A stretch of DNA of 23,420 nucleotides from Gammaproteobacteria bacterium (GTDB lineage: Bacteria > Pseudomonadota > Gammaproteobacteria > SZUA-229): assembly GCA_023136715.1 (NCBI GenBank), contig JAGLQT010000140.1, forward strand, positions 1-23,420. The letters run 5' to 3'. The translations under genes and the position numbers were made by a program. Within the stretch, counting starts at the first letter, position 1. Every line of letters begins with the position of its first letter. This document shows, piece by piece, positions 1 through 8,349 of this stretch. The notes under the pieces are model-generated. The model had not been told where the DNA came from. It saw only the letters and a list, made by a program, of their open reading frames with translations, and ran no database searches.

Positions 1-297
1 TTTATGGGTCTGGCCGGTATGGGCGATCTGGTTTTGACATGCACCGATAATCAATCACGGAATCGAAGAATGGGTTTAAAACTGGCAGAAGGTTTATCGA
101 AGGAGCAGATAAGAGAAGAAATTGGTCAGGAAATAGAAGGTGTGAGAACGGCGCGTGAAGCCATGCATTTGGCGGAAAAATACCAGGTAGAGCTGCCGAT
201 TATCGAGCAGGTATATAAGGTCTTATACGAAGATCTTTCGCCACGGGAAGCGGTTAAACATTTATTAGAAAGAAAGCCAGTCGCTGAGCTACACTAG
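1..297 (+). CDS. gpsA: Glycerol-3-phosphate dehydrogenase [NAD(P)+], C-terminal part
   Basis: This is the 3' end of gpsA, cut by the left edge of the window; the frame is open from base 1 and stops at TAG 295-297. The enzyme reduces dihydroxyacetone phosphate to sn-glycerol-3-phosphate in the cytoplasm for phospholipid synthesis. The visible 98 residues belong to its C-terminal helical substrate domain: F-M-G-L-A-G-M-G-D-L-V-L-T-C is the conserved motif of that domain, followed by S-R-N-R and the G-x-E-I-E-G-V-R-T-A segment. The family is about 330-340 residues long, so roughly the last third is present. It converges with trmL and its stop lies only 12 bp from the trmL stop. Any in-frame ATG here, such as position 4, is internal and not a start. 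Confidence 0.95.
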   Translation, partial: FMGLAGMGDLVLTCTDNQSRNRRMGLKLAEGLSKEQIREEIGQEIEGVRTAREAMHLAEKYQVELPIIEQVYKVLYEDLSPREAVKHLLERKPVAELH

Positions 298-309
298 CTC
301 CCTTAATTA

Positions 310-777
310 TTAGAGCAGGCCCTTAAAAGCGGTTTGGCGCAAGGCTTCATAAACAACGATGGCCGCAGTGTTAGAAAGATTTAGGCTGCGACTATTTTTG
401 AGCATGGGTAGTCGAAGAATATTTTCAGGGGCCAGGCTATCCAGATAGTCCTGAGGTAGGCCGCGCGTTTCAGGGCCGAATATTAGGGTATCTCCCGGCG
501 AGTAATTAATCTCACTGTAACTTTGTGTGCCACGTGTTGATATGGCATAAATTGAACCGCTGTGCGCCAATTTTGAGGTGCATGTCCGTAGTGAAGGGTG
601 TGTTTGTACCTTGGCCCATTCGTGATAATCAAGACCAGCTCGACGTAGTTTTTTATCGTCAAGATCGAAACCTAATGGTTCGATAAGGTGCAAATGACAG
701 CCCGTGTTGGCGCATAAGCGAATAATGTTGCCAGTGTTAGGCGGGATTTCTGGTTGGTATAAAACAATATTAAACAT
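310..777 (-). CDS. trmL: tRNA (cytidine/uridine-34-2'-O)-methyltransferase TrmL
   Basis: This small SPOUT-class RNA methyltransferase (formerly YibK) 2'-O-methylates the wobble nucleotide of tRNA-Leu isoacceptors using S-adenosylmethionine. The 155-residue length is normal for the family. The N-terminus F-N-I-V-L-Y-Q-P-E-I-P-P-N-T-G-N-I-I-R is the family signature. The C-terminal trefoil-knot cofactor site is visible as F-G-P-E-T-R-G-L-P and L-P-M-L-K-N-S-R-S-L-N-L-S-N-T-A-A. The Shine-Dalgarno sequence before the ATG is weak. It is transcribed away from the response regulator at 902 and converges on gpsA. In several gammaproteobacteria trmL lies close to gpsA or to ntrC, so it marks the left border of the accessory region. 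Confidence 0.95.
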   Translation of the reverse strand: MFNIVLYQPEIPPNTGNIIRLCANTGCHLHLIEPLGFDLDDKKLRRAGLDYHEWAKVQTHPSLRTCTSKLAHSGSIYAISTRGTQSYSEINYSPGDTLIFGPETRGLPQDYLDSLAPENILRLPMLKNSRSLNLSNTAAIVVYEALRQTAFKGLL

Positions 778-852
778 ATTGCTTAGTTTATCGATAGTTG
801 GGCTTAATCACACCTAGTTTGATCCTGCTTACAGATTTTGGACGGGTTCTTT

Positions 853-860
853 GCTATATA
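853..860 (+). promoter_or_regulatory. Possible extended -10 promoter for the pilus operon
   Basis: The 124-bp divergent gap 778-901 must hold the promoters of trmL (minus) and the response regulator operon (plus). The best sigma-70-like match on the plus strand is the extended -10 TGC-TATATA at 852-860, about 40 bp before the ATG at 902. I see no good -35 at 16-18 bp. A sigma-54 reading of the same area fails on spacing (see rejected items). This is a weak call. Confidence 0.25.
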
Positions 861-901
861 GTAAGGATGATTGCAATTTAGTAAGTTAGATATAAATACA
901 A

Positions 902-2344
902 ATGAGTGAAAAGGAATCAAATTTAAAGAAAGAAGCGCAGTTTGAGCAGAGGCCATCACCAATAATTCTACTGGTTGATGATGATCCGCTGATTGCTGAG
1001 AGTTTGGGCTTTTTATTGCGTAAGCATTATCAGGTGGTAATTGCTGATTCGCGATCGAAAGCAAAAGAATTACTGGCTGAAATGGATGAGCGCCCAGCTA
1101 TTGCTTTGATTGATTTAGGCTTGCCACCGTATCCGCATAAGCCGGATGAGGGTTTTGCCTTGATCAGGGAACTGTTGGCGCAGCCGGGCGACATGAAGAT
1201 TCTGGTGCTGTCGGGCCAAAATGAAGATGTTAATATCCAGCATGCACTGACTTTGGGTGCAGTAGATTTTATAGCCAAGCCGGCTGATCCCCAATTATTA
1301 TTAGCGCGTTTAGAACACCATCTGCGATTGCAGGAGGTGGAGCAGCAACGCGCTATTCAGAAAGACCATTCTATTATTGGTCAAAGCGCTTCCATGGAAG
1401 TGATTCAGCAGCAAATCCAGCAGTTTGCCGACTCACCTTTTCCTGTTTTGATTCAAGGAGAGTCTGGTACAGGTAAGGAAATGATAGCCAAGGCGATGCA
1501 CGAGCAAAGTCAGCGTCGATCTGAACCCTTTATGGCCATCAACTGTGCTGCTATCGCCCCCGAGTTACTGGAAGCGCAGTTGTTTGGTCATCGTAAAGGA
1601 GCCTTTACTGGTGCTAGTCAGGAACACAAAGGCTTTTTTATTGAGGCCGGTCAGGGCACATTATTGCTGGATGAAATTGGTGAATTACCACTTCCCTTGC
1701 AGGGTAAATTGCTTCGAGTCATCGAGAGTGGCGAGTTTTACAGGGTTGGTGATACGCAACAATTGAAATCGCGAGCACGTATTGTGGCGGCCACTAATAA
1801 AGTATTACGCGATGAAGTGGCAGAAGGTCATTTTAGAGCAGATCTTTATCACCGTTTGAGTATCCTTAATGTGAATATGCCGCCATTGCGAGAGCGTAGT
1901 GGTGATAGTTTTCTTTTGCTGGAACATTTTTTATCAATTTACGCCGATTCAGTCGCGCCGTTTGTGCTGGATGATGACGCTAGAATGCTTTGGGGTAGTT
2001 ATGCATTTCCCGGGAATATTCGCGAATTACGTAATATCGTTATTCGTCTGGGAACAAAATATCCAGGTGAGCAGATTAGTCGATCAGTATTAGAGAGTGA
2101 GTTAGAGACTCAGTTGTCGGCGAATAAATTATCTGAAGCTAGTCATATACTGAGTGATGAAGTTATTAAGCAGCAGTTAGTTTCGGGTGATTTCTCACTG
2201 GATGACCTATTGGGTGAAGTAGAAAGTCGCTGTATCAGAATTGCTTTGGAAATAAACAATAATAAAGTCAGTAAAGCCGCTGATGCATTGCATGTAAATA
2301 GAACGACGCTCTATAGTCGAGTTCAAAAACTAGGGAAATTATAG
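902..2344 (+). CDS. Sigma-54-dependent response regulator, PrsR (PEP-CTERM-box regulator)-like
   Basis: This protein is predicted to activate sigma-54 promoters when phosphorylated. Domains in order: a receiver (about 20-135) with acidic pocket D26-D27-D28, phospho-acceptor D71, S104 and K126; an AAA+ domain with Walker A G-E-S-G-T-G-K-E at 186-193, the sigma-54 contact loop G-A-F-T-G-A at 233-238 and Walker B L-L-L-D-E at 254-258; and a Fis-type helix-turn-helix at about 448-478. The receiver stretch L-I-D-L-G-L-P-P, with its extended loop and E-G motif, is typical of PrsR regulators associated with exosortase/PEP-CTERM loci rather than NtrC proper; no exosortase or PEP-CTERM protein is visible here. 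It is the first gene of the pilus operon, 2 bp before mshM. No clear Shine-Dalgarno precedes the ATG. The likely partner is the kinase at 15131-16810 (inference). Confidence 0.88.
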   Translation: MSEKESNLKKEAQFEQRPSPIILLVDDDPLIAESLGFLLRKHYQVVIADSRSKAKELLAEMDERPAIALIDLGLPPYPHKPDEGFALIRELLAQPGDMKILVLSGQNEDVNIQHALTLGAVDFIAKPADPQLLLARLEHHLRLQEVEQQRAIQKDHSIIGQSASMEVIQQQIQQFADSPFPVLIQGESGTGKEMIAKAMHEQSQRRSEPFMAINCAAIAPELLEAQLFGHRKGAFTGASQEHKGFFIEAGQGTLLLDEIGELPLPLQGKLLRVIESGEFYRVGDTQQLKSRARIVAATNKVLRDEVAEGHFRADLYHRLSILNVNMPPLRERSGDSFLLLEHFLSIYADSVAPFVLDDDARMLWGSYAFPGNIRELRNIVIRLGTKYPGEQISRSVLESELETQLSANKLSEASHILSDEVIKQQLVSGDFSLDDLLGEVESRCIRIALEINNNKVSKAADALHVNRTTLYSRVQKLGKL

Positions 2345-2346
2345 CC

Positions 2347-3687
2347 ATGTATCAGGGACACTTTGGCTTAGAAAGGCCGCCATTTAAAATTACACCTGAC
2401 ACCAGTTTATTTTTTGAAGGGTGTCAGCGTGGTGCTGCTTTAGAGGCTTTGATCTATGCCGTATCCAGTGGCGAAGGCATTATAAAAGTAGTGGGCGAGG
2501 TGGGTAGTGGCAAAACCATGCTGTGCCGAATGCTGGAAGTCCGTTTAACGGATAAAGTGGACGTGGTATATATCGCCAACCCAAGTTTATCACCAGATAA
2601 TATATTACACGTCATCGCTCATGAGTTAGGGCTGGATGTTGATACTAGCAGTAGCAAGCTGGATGTTATGCAGCAATTGCAGGCATATTTGCTAAATAAG
2701 CATGCAAGAGATCGGCAAGTGGTTTTGTTTGTCGAAGAAGCACAGAGCATGCCTATCGAAACGCTGGAAGAAATTCGTTTATTGAGTAATTTAGAAACAG
2801 AACACAGTAAATTACTGCAAATGGTTTTATTCGGTCAGCCAGAGTTAGATGAAAAGCTGGCGCAGGCACAGATTCGCCAGCTAAAAGAGCGAATTACTCA
2901 TAGTTTTTATCTTGACCCCTTTCCGCCCAAAGACACCCTGGAATATCTCAATTTTCGTTTGCGCAATGTTGGTTATCGTGGACCAGATGTGTTTAATCAA
3001 AAAACCGCCAATGCCATCGAAAAATATTCAGGTGGATTAACTCGGCGAATCAATATTTTGGCAGATAAGGCGCTGATGGCATCGTTTTCTGAGGGAGGTC
3101 ATGAGGTAACCATCAAGCATGTGCGTGCGGGTGCGATAGATAGTGATTTTAAAAAGAAGCCGGACTTTCGTACCTGGTTAATAGCTATCGCGGTCATTGC
3201 TGCTTTGGGTGTGGCTGTATTGCTAGGTACAATGATAGGGCAGCCAGCGACCAATGAAGCTCAGGCAGAAGCTAACGAAGTTCAGGCGGCAGAAATAGAT
3301 GTAGTTGTTAGTCCTGTAGTGAGTCAGGCTGAAGCCGAATCGATAGCAGTAAAGACCCCCTTGGAAACCAGATTATATGAGACAGAAAATTGGTTTGCTA
3401 TGGCGTCCGATAGCCACTACAGCATACAATTGTTTGTAACCCGGGTAGTCGATGCTGTTGGTGTTGATAAGTTCCTGGCAGAGAACGCGGAAATACTTGA
3501 TTTTGAAAGAATTTACATCTATGAAACTAAGATTAGTGATGTTGAGATGTATAGCGTGCTTTACGGTGATTTTGTCACTCGTCAGCAAGCACAAACAATG
3601 CTTAATGATTTGCCGGCCGGTTTAAAGCAGAGCCAGCCATTTTTGCGACGTGTAAGTGCGCTGCGTAAAGATTTATTGCGTAATTAA
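2347..3687 (+). CDS. mshM: MshM/ExeA-like ATPase with transmembrane segment and C-terminal SPOR-like domain
   Basis: This 446-residue AAA+ ATPase is of the GspA/ExeA/MshM type, which helps secretins pass or assemble in the cell wall. The N-terminus Y-Q-G-H-F-G-L-E-R-P-P-F-K-I-T-P-D is the family signature. Walker A is G-E-V-G-S-G-K-T (50-57) and Walker B V-V-L-F-V-E-E (125-131), with the G-Q-P-E-L motif at 163-167. A single membrane helix spans about 277-297, so the ATPase is cytoplasmic and the tail periplasmic. After an acidic, Ala/Glu/Val-rich linker, residues about 354-440 look like a SPOR domain (Y-S-I-Q-L-F-V ... Y-S-V-L-Y-G-D-F ... A-Q-T-M-L), which would bind denuded peptidoglycan. 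A good Shine-Dalgarno (AGGGA, 2332-2336) decides the start. It lies directly upstream of the secretin, as expected for a secretin helper. Confidence 0.85.
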   Translation: MYQGHFGLERPPFKITPDTSLFFEGCQRGAALEALIYAVSSGEGIIKVVGEVGSGKTMLCRMLEVRLTDKVDVVYIANPSLSPDNILHVIAHELGLDVDTSSSKLDVMQQLQAYLLNKHARDRQVVLFVEEAQSMPIETLEEIRLLSNLETEHSKLLQMVLFGQPELDEKLAQAQIRQLKERITHSFYLDPFPPKDTLEYLNFRLRNVGYRGPDVFNQKTANAIEKYSGGLTRRINILADKALMASFSEGGHEVTIKHVRAGAIDSDFKKKPDFRTWLIAIAVIAALGVAVLLGTMIGQPATNEAQAEANEVQAAEIDVVVSPVVSQAEAESIAVKTPLETRLYETENWFAMASDSHYSIQLFVTRVVDAVGVDKFLAENAEILDFERIYIYETKISDVEMYSVLYGDFVTRQQAQTMLNDLPAGLKQSQPFLRRVSALRKDLLRN

Positions 3688-3720
3688 GTGTTGAGCAAGA
3701 TGGATTTAGGGAAAGTCTCA

Positions 3721-3741
3721 ATGAATAACATGGGTGAGTGA
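3721..3741 (+). other. Six-codon mini-ORF abutting the secretin start
   Basis: ATG-AAT-AAC-ATG-GGT-GAG-TGA encodes M-N-N-M-G-E-stop in the same frame as mshL. Its TGA directly touches the mshL ATG at 3742. It has its own purine-rich upstream sequence (AGGGAAA at about 3707-3714). It could be a leader for translational coupling, or the remnant of a longer mshL N-terminus cut by a stop. There is no evidence that it is translated. Confidence 0.25.
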
Positions 3742-5346
3742 ATGATAAAAATGATTAAAAACGGTCTGTTATTAGGCCACTTGTTATTACTGGCTGCATG
3801 TGGAGCAAGTAATCCTCCTGTTTTGTCGCAAGGGCATTTAGGCGGTGATGCTGAAGCTCTCGATACTATTCCTGAGCCTGTGATTGATGTGCCAGTTTTA
3901 CCTGAGCCGGAACAGAGGCCGGATCTTGAAACCTATACTGTGGTCGTCAATCAAGTCCCCGTGCGTGAGTTGCTATTTTCCATGGCCAGAGATGCCAAAT
4001 TAAATCTTGATATCGACAGTGACATCAAAGGTAAGGTCTCGATGAATGCAATTGATCAGACCTTGCCGCAAATTCTGGAGCGCCTTTCAAAGCAGGCAGC
4101 GATTAATTACCAGCTAGAAGATGAGACCTTGCACATTCGTGCTGATAAGCCCTATTTGCATTTATACAATGTGAATTACCTGAATATGGCGCGTTTAAGT
4201 AAGGGCAGTGTCGAAGTGGCAACAGAAATTAGTTCGACCGGTTCTGGTGAAGGCAGTAGTAGTGGCGGAAATAATTCAAGCTCAGTAGTTGAAAATGAGT
4301 CAAATAATGAATTTTGGAAGACACTGATCGTGAATATCGGTAGCGTCATCGGCGATGAAGTGAAAGCCAGCAAAGCCGCTATAGAGACCAGTCAGAATAT
4401 TATCGTTAACCGTGAAACCGGCCTCATCGGTGTGCGTACAACATACAGGCAGCATAAACAAATTCAGGAATTATTAGATCGCGTGATTGGCAGTGCGCAG
4501 CGTCAGGTGATGATCGAGGCGACGATAGCAGAGGTTAAATTGAGTGATCATTATCAGGCCGGTATTGACTGGTCGATGATGAGAACTGATTCATTAGGTA
4601 ATATTGACGAAATAAGTCAGGATTTGCTCGGTGGGAATCTGGGGTCAACACCGTTTTTTCAGATATCGGCTACAGGCACGACCAGTAGTGGTGAGCAGTT
4701 GGGTGCTACCCTTAAAGCGCTGGAAACCTTTGGTGATGTAAAGGTTTTATCAAGCCCAAGAGTGATGGCGTTGAATAATCAAACCGCCATGCTAAAGGTA
4801 GTGGATAGCGAAGTGTATTTTTTGATTGATGCTGAACAAGGAACAGTGGTTGATGGTGCCTTTATTCCAGGGGTTATCACCACTGAAATTAACACCGTGC
4901 CCGTTGGTTTTGTCATGTCGGTGATGCCTTATGTTGATGAAAATGATGTGGTTACCATGCACGTGCGCCCGACTATTTCTCGTGTTATCGGTAAGGCGGT
5001 TGATCCTAATCCCGCGTTGGCGGAACAGGATATTGTCAATGAAGTGCCCATTATACAAGTTCGTGAAATCGAGTCCGTGCTTAAAGTAAATAACGGTGAT
5101 ACGGCAGTCATTGGCGGTCTGATGCAAGACACGATCAACAAGCAACAAAGTGGCGTACCAATTCTGTCGAGCATCCCTTTTCTGGGTGCATTGTTTTCCT
5201 ATCAGGACGATGAATACGTGAAATCTGAACTGGTTATTTTTATCCGCCCAGTGGTTGTGCATGAAGCTAGTCTTGATGGCGACCTAAAAGAATATCGAAA
5301 ATATTTGATGGATGATTTTGATGCCACACCTGTGCAGCCTGAGTAA
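3742..5346 (+). CDS. mshL: MSHA-type outer-membrane secretin MshL (lipoprotein)
   Basis: This protein forms the outer-membrane channel for the pilus. It begins with a lipoprotein signal: hydrophobic L-L-L-L then lipobox L17-A-A-C20, giving a mature N-terminal lipidated Cys. Next come a secretin short N-domain (about 65-130, Y-T-V-V-V-N-Q-V-P-V-R-E-L-L-F ... I-K-G-K-V), an N1-like region with a Ser/Gly/Asn-rich loop (about 160-190), a V-N-R-E-T-G-L-I-G-V-R motif, and the beta-barrel secretin domain (about 250-510) with the V-P-I-L-S-S-I-P-F-L-G-A-L-F signature and the final E-L-V-I-F-I-R-P. The 534-residue length fits MshL. Either ATG 3742 or ATG 3751 could be the start; GGTGAG lies just upstream. 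The neighbours MshM and MshN match the family's usual context. Confidence 0.93.
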   Translation: MIKMIKNGLLLGHLLLLAACGASNPPVLSQGHLGGDAEALDTIPEPVIDVPVLPEPEQRPDLETYTVVVNQVPVRELLFSMARDAKLNLDIDSDIKGKVSMNAIDQTLPQILERLSKQAAINYQLEDETLHIRADKPYLHLYNVNYLNMARLSKGSVEVATEISSTGSGEGSSSGGNNSSSVVENESNNEFWKTLIVNIGSVIGDEVKASKAAIETSQNIIVNRETGLIGVRTTYRQHKQIQELLDRVIGSAQRQVMIEATIAEVKLSDHYQAGIDWSMMRTDSLGNIDEISQDLLGGNLGSTPFFQISATGTTSSGEQLGATLKALETFGDVKVLSSPRVMALNNQTAMLKVVDSEVYFLIDAEQGTVVDGAFIPGVITTEINTVPVGFVMSVMPYVDENDVVTMHVRPTISRVIGKAVDPNPALAEQDIVNEVPIIQVREIESVLKVNNGDTAVIGGLMQDTINKQQSGVPILSSIPFLGALFSYQDDEYVKSELVIFIRPVVVHEASLDGDLKEYRKYLMDDFDATPVQPE

Positions 5347-5358
5347 TTTGAGATTGTC

Positions 5359-6618
5359 ATGAGCCTGTTACTGGATGCGCTAAAAAAGGCCGAGAAAGAA
5401 AAGCAAAAGGCACGTGAAGCTGAGACTGCTACGGCTACAGAAAATGAAGAGCAGCAATCAGAGTCATCTGGCTTCGATGAGGAGTTGTCGATTCAGCAAG
5501 AGTCCGAAGCACATCATGAGGAAGAGCTACAGGCTGAAGGAGATGCTGATATAGAGCTGGTTCTGGATGAAGTTCCAGCAGAGCAGGAAGAAGTAACCCA
5601 GGAAGATATAGCGCCTGAAGTCGCGGAGCCAGTCAGGGAGCTGGAGAAAAGTGCCGCAACCACTTCTACCGTTTCAGATGAAGCACTGCAATTATTAGTA
5701 TATAAAACAAATAAAAAATACAGGCAAAAACAGAAGGCGATTTGGGGTGGCTTGTTATCTGCAACTATCGTTATTCTAATGTCAGCGGGTGCTTATTATT
5801 ATTATGGAATGCTTGAAGAAGTCGATGCGCTAGAGCATAAACATAAATTAGCGATGCGGAACGTACGTGCTGAACCCATAAAGCAACAACAAACTGCTGA
5901 GCCTGTTAAGGCTGTTATTGTAGAGCCAATGCAATCGTCAGAAGTAATTTCAAAGACAAAGCGAACTGCGACAAAGAAAGAAGCCTCTTTGGTGCAAGTC
6001 GTTGCAGTGAAACATGATGTCTCGATTAAGAAGACAAATACAGAAGATCCAGTCAATGTGCTGTTAAGGAATGCCTGGGCAGCTTATAACAAGGAAGATT
6101 ATTTAGCGGCTAATCGTGGTTATGAGAAAGTATTAAAGCGAGAGCCAAAGAACCGTGATGGTTTGCTGGGGGTTGCGGCTGTTGCAGTAAAAAATGCTAA
6201 TTATAAAAAAGCCAGGGCGAGTTATCAGCTATTACTAAAGCTCAATCCTCGTGATCAGGTGGCGATGGCGGCAATGACAAATATTAACGAGCTATCAGTT
6301 AATAATCAGAATGAAAGCCAGCTTAAGTTTATGTTGCAGCAGCAGCCTTCTGCAACACACCTAAATTTTGCGCTGGGTAATTCTTATGCAAGAAAATCGA
6401 AGTGGCCTGAAGCACAGTCAGAATATTTCAAGGCCTGGCAGGGCGATAGTAAGAATGCAGATTATGCATACAATCTTGCGGTGAGTCTTGATCAGTTAGG
6501 CAAGAAAAAAGAGGCGCTGCAGTTTTATAAAAAAAGCTTGTTGCTTGCCAGTGATAGAAATATTAGTTTTTCAAAATCAGAAGTTGAAAGACGTATTCAA
6601 CAAATTTTAGTTAAGTAA
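5359..6618 (+). CDS. mshN: MshN-like membrane protein with TPR repeats
   Basis: The start M-S-L-L-L-D-A-L-K-K-A-E is the conserved N-terminal motif of the GspB/MshN family. It is followed by a long Glu/Gln-rich, low-complexity cytoplasmic stretch (about 12-105), one transmembrane helix (about 127-149, with a run of four tyrosines at its end), a basic linker, and several tetratricopeptide repeats (about 230-415; for example A-W-A-A-Y-N-K-E-D-Y-L-A-A-N-R-G-Y-E-K-V-L). The TPR domain would lie in the periplasm and act as an assembly scaffold for the secretin or pilins. It starts 12 bp after mshL and ends 6 bp before mshE, consistent with one transcript. The order mshL (mshM) mshN mshE follows the Vibrio MSHA locus. 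Confidence 0.85.
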   Translation: MSLLLDALKKAEKEKQKAREAETATATENEEQQSESSGFDEELSIQQESEAHHEEELQAEGDADIELVLDEVPAEQEEVTQEDIAPEVAEPVRELEKSAATTSTVSDEALQLLVYKTNKKYRQKQKAIWGGLLSATIVILMSAGAYYYYGMLEEVDALEHKHKLAMRNVRAEPIKQQQTAEPVKAVIVEPMQSSEVISKTKRTATKKEASLVQVVAVKHDVSIKKTNTEDPVNVLLRNAWAAYNKEDYLAANRGYEKVLKREPKNRDGLLGVAAVAVKNANYKKARASYQLLLKLNPRDQVAMAAMTNINELSVNNQNESQLKFMLQQQPSATHLNFALGNSYARKSKWPEAQSEYFKAWQGDSKNADYAYNLAVSLDQLGKKKEALQFYKKSLLLASDRNISFSKSEVERRIQQILVK

Positions 6619-6624
6619 ATATTT

Positions 6625-8334
6625 ATGGATTCACCAGAACAAACAGACAAAGCTAAAATAAGACTAGGCGAACAGCTCATTGAAAAGGGTCTTGCTACTG
6701 TCGACCAGGTAGATATTGCCTTAACAGAGCAAAAGAAAAGTGGTCGTCTACTTGGTGAGCTTTTAGTTTCACTTGGTTTTGTTTCAGAATCTGTTATGCG
6801 AGACACGCTGGGCAAGGTTCTGGGCATTAGCAGTGTGGATCTTGGTACGGTTGTTCCTGATTCAACTGCGCTAGAATTAATTCCAAAAGAAATTGCCGAG
6901 AGGCATGTGATTGTTCCAATTAGTTTTAATCCGAAATCACAGCATTTGAGGCTGGCAATGAAAAATGCCTCAGATTTGCAGGTGTTAGACCGGTTACATG
7001 CTTTAGTTGGCCGTAAGGTTGAAATAACGCCTTTTGTTTCAGGTGAGAGTGAAATCAAGAAAGCAATTGACCAGTTCTATGGTTATGAGCTTTCGGTGGA
7101 TGGCATCCTCCATGAGATTGAAACCGGTGAAATTGATTATCAAAGTCTTGATGCGGTTCAAGATGAGTACAGCCAGCCGCTGGTCAGGCTGGTGGATGCA
7201 ATATTGGCAGATGCAGTAAAACGAGATGCTTCAGATATTCACTTTGAACCAGAAGAAGGTTTTTTGAGGCTGCGATATCGTATCGATGGCGTGTTAAGAC
7301 AGATTCGGAGCCTTCATAAAGATTACTGGTCGGCGATTGTGGTGCGCCTGAAAGTTATGTCAGGCATGAATATTGCTGAAACTAGAATTCCTCAGGATGG
7401 ACGCCTGAGTTTGCAGGTCCAGGGGCATCGTGTTGATTTTCGTGTCTCAGCACAACCGACAACCCACGGTGAAAATATTGTTCTGCGTGTTCTGGATCGT
7501 GCAAAAGGTATCGTGCCATTAGACGAACTTGGTTTACACGACGAGACGCTAAATACGCTAAAAATGATGATGGCACGCCCGGAAGGAATTATATTGGTGA
7601 CGGGCCCGACGGGTAGCGGTAAAACAACTACGCTTTATTCTCTGCTGAATTATGTGAAGTCAGAAGAAGTTAATATTATGACGCTGGAAGATCCTGTTGA
7701 ATATCCAGTAGATCTGATTCGACAAACATCTATCAATGAAGTGGCAAGAATGACTTTTGCTAATGGTATTCGTTCAATGATGCGTCAGGATCCTGATATT
7801 ATTTTAGTGGGTGAGGTGCGTGATGAAGACACGGCTGAAATGGCATTCAGGGCAGCAATGACAGGTCATCAAGTATTGACGACATTGCATACTAACTCAG
7901 CAATTGGTGCGATACCAAGATTGCTCGATATAGGCGTGTTACCAGACATTATGACAGGAAATATCATTGGTATTATCAGTCAGCGTTTAATCCGCCTGTT
8001 ATGCACGCATTGCAAGAAAGAAATATTTTCTGATTTGGTTGATAGTAAATTATTGAAAGTTAATGAACCAGTAAAGATTTATGAGCCAGCAGGTTGTGAG
8101 CATTGCGATAACACTGGATACAAAGGACGTATTTCGGTGATTGAGGCTTTAATTGTTGAAGACGAGCTTGATGAATTGATAGCGACAAGAGCAACCCTGG
8201 GTGCGTTGAAAGATTGTGCTCAGCGCTCGGGGTATAAAACACTGGCGGATGATGCGATACGTTTAGTTATGGAAGGATTAACTTCATTGCATGAAGTCTC
8301 GCGTGTTATCGATATGACACAAAGACTTAGATAG
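6625..8334 (+). CDS. mshE: Pilus assembly ATPase MshE (GspE/PilB family) with MshEN c-di-GMP-type domain
   Basis: This hexameric cytoplasmic ATPase powers pilin polymerisation. The N-terminal MshEN-type domain has two tandem copies of the family motif, beginning at R13-L-G-E and L42-L-G-E; in Vibrio MshE this domain binds cyclic di-GMP. The first copy keeps R13, L14, G15, G22, L33 and Q36. The second has Leu instead of the basic residue and K64 instead of Gln. The ATPase core has Walker A G-P-T-G-S-G-K-T (327-334), an Asp box T-L-E-D-P-V-E-Y (353-360), Walker B I-L-V-G-E-V-R-D (393-400) and a His box T-G-H-Q-V-L-T-T-L-H-T-N (413-424). A zinc site is formed by C460/C463 and C491/C494. The 569-residue length is normal for the family. 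The sequence shows ATPase integrity; nucleotide regulation is inferred from the family. Confidence 0.95.
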   Translation: MDSPEQTDKAKIRLGEQLIEKGLATVDQVDIALTEQKKSGRLLGELLVSLGFVSESVMRDTLGKVLGISSVDLGTVVPDSTALELIPKEIAERHVIVPISFNPKSQHLRLAMKNASDLQVLDRLHALVGRKVEITPFVSGESEIKKAIDQFYGYELSVDGILHEIETGEIDYQSLDAVQDEYSQPLVRLVDAILADAVKRDASDIHFEPEEGFLRLRYRIDGVLRQIRSLHKDYWSAIVVRLKVMSGMNIAETRIPQDGRLSLQVQGHRVDFRVSAQPTTHGENIVLRVLDRAKGIVPLDELGLHDETLNTLKMMMARPEGIILVTGPTGSGKTTTLYSLLNYVKSEEVNIMTLEDPVEYPVDLIRQTSINEVARMTFANGIRSMMRQDPDIILVGEVRDEDTAEMAFRAAMTGHQVLTTLHTNSAIGAIPRLLDIGVLPDIMTGNIIGIISQRLIRLLCTHCKKEIFSDLVDSKLLKVNEPVKIYEPAGCEHCDNTGYKGRISVIEALIVEDELDELIATRATLGALKDCAQRSGYKTLADDAIRLVMEGLTSLHEVSRVIDMTQRLR

Positions 8335-8349
8335 ACAAAATATAGACTC

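Noticed and set aside
839..855. Sigma-54-like TGGACGGGTTCTTTGC upstream of the response regulator
   Set aside because: GG and GC are 11 bp apart, not the strictly required 10, and the -24 half is poor.
911..927. AAGGAATCAAATTTAAA near the regulator start resembles the ntrC 3' end (AAGGAATTAAATATTTAG), as a possible duplicated attachment site
   Set aside because: The match is imperfect, AT-rich and lies within the coding sequence of the regulator; chance is sufficient.
804..1064. Minus-strand open frame of 86 codons overlapping the start of the regulator gene
   Set aside because: No family features and it overlaps the well-supported receiver domain of the 902 gene and the trmL upstream region.
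4792..5262. Minus-strand open frame of 156 codons inside the secretin
   Set aside because: The His/Asn-rich translation is typical of antisense to a coding region; the secretin on the plus strand is unambiguous.
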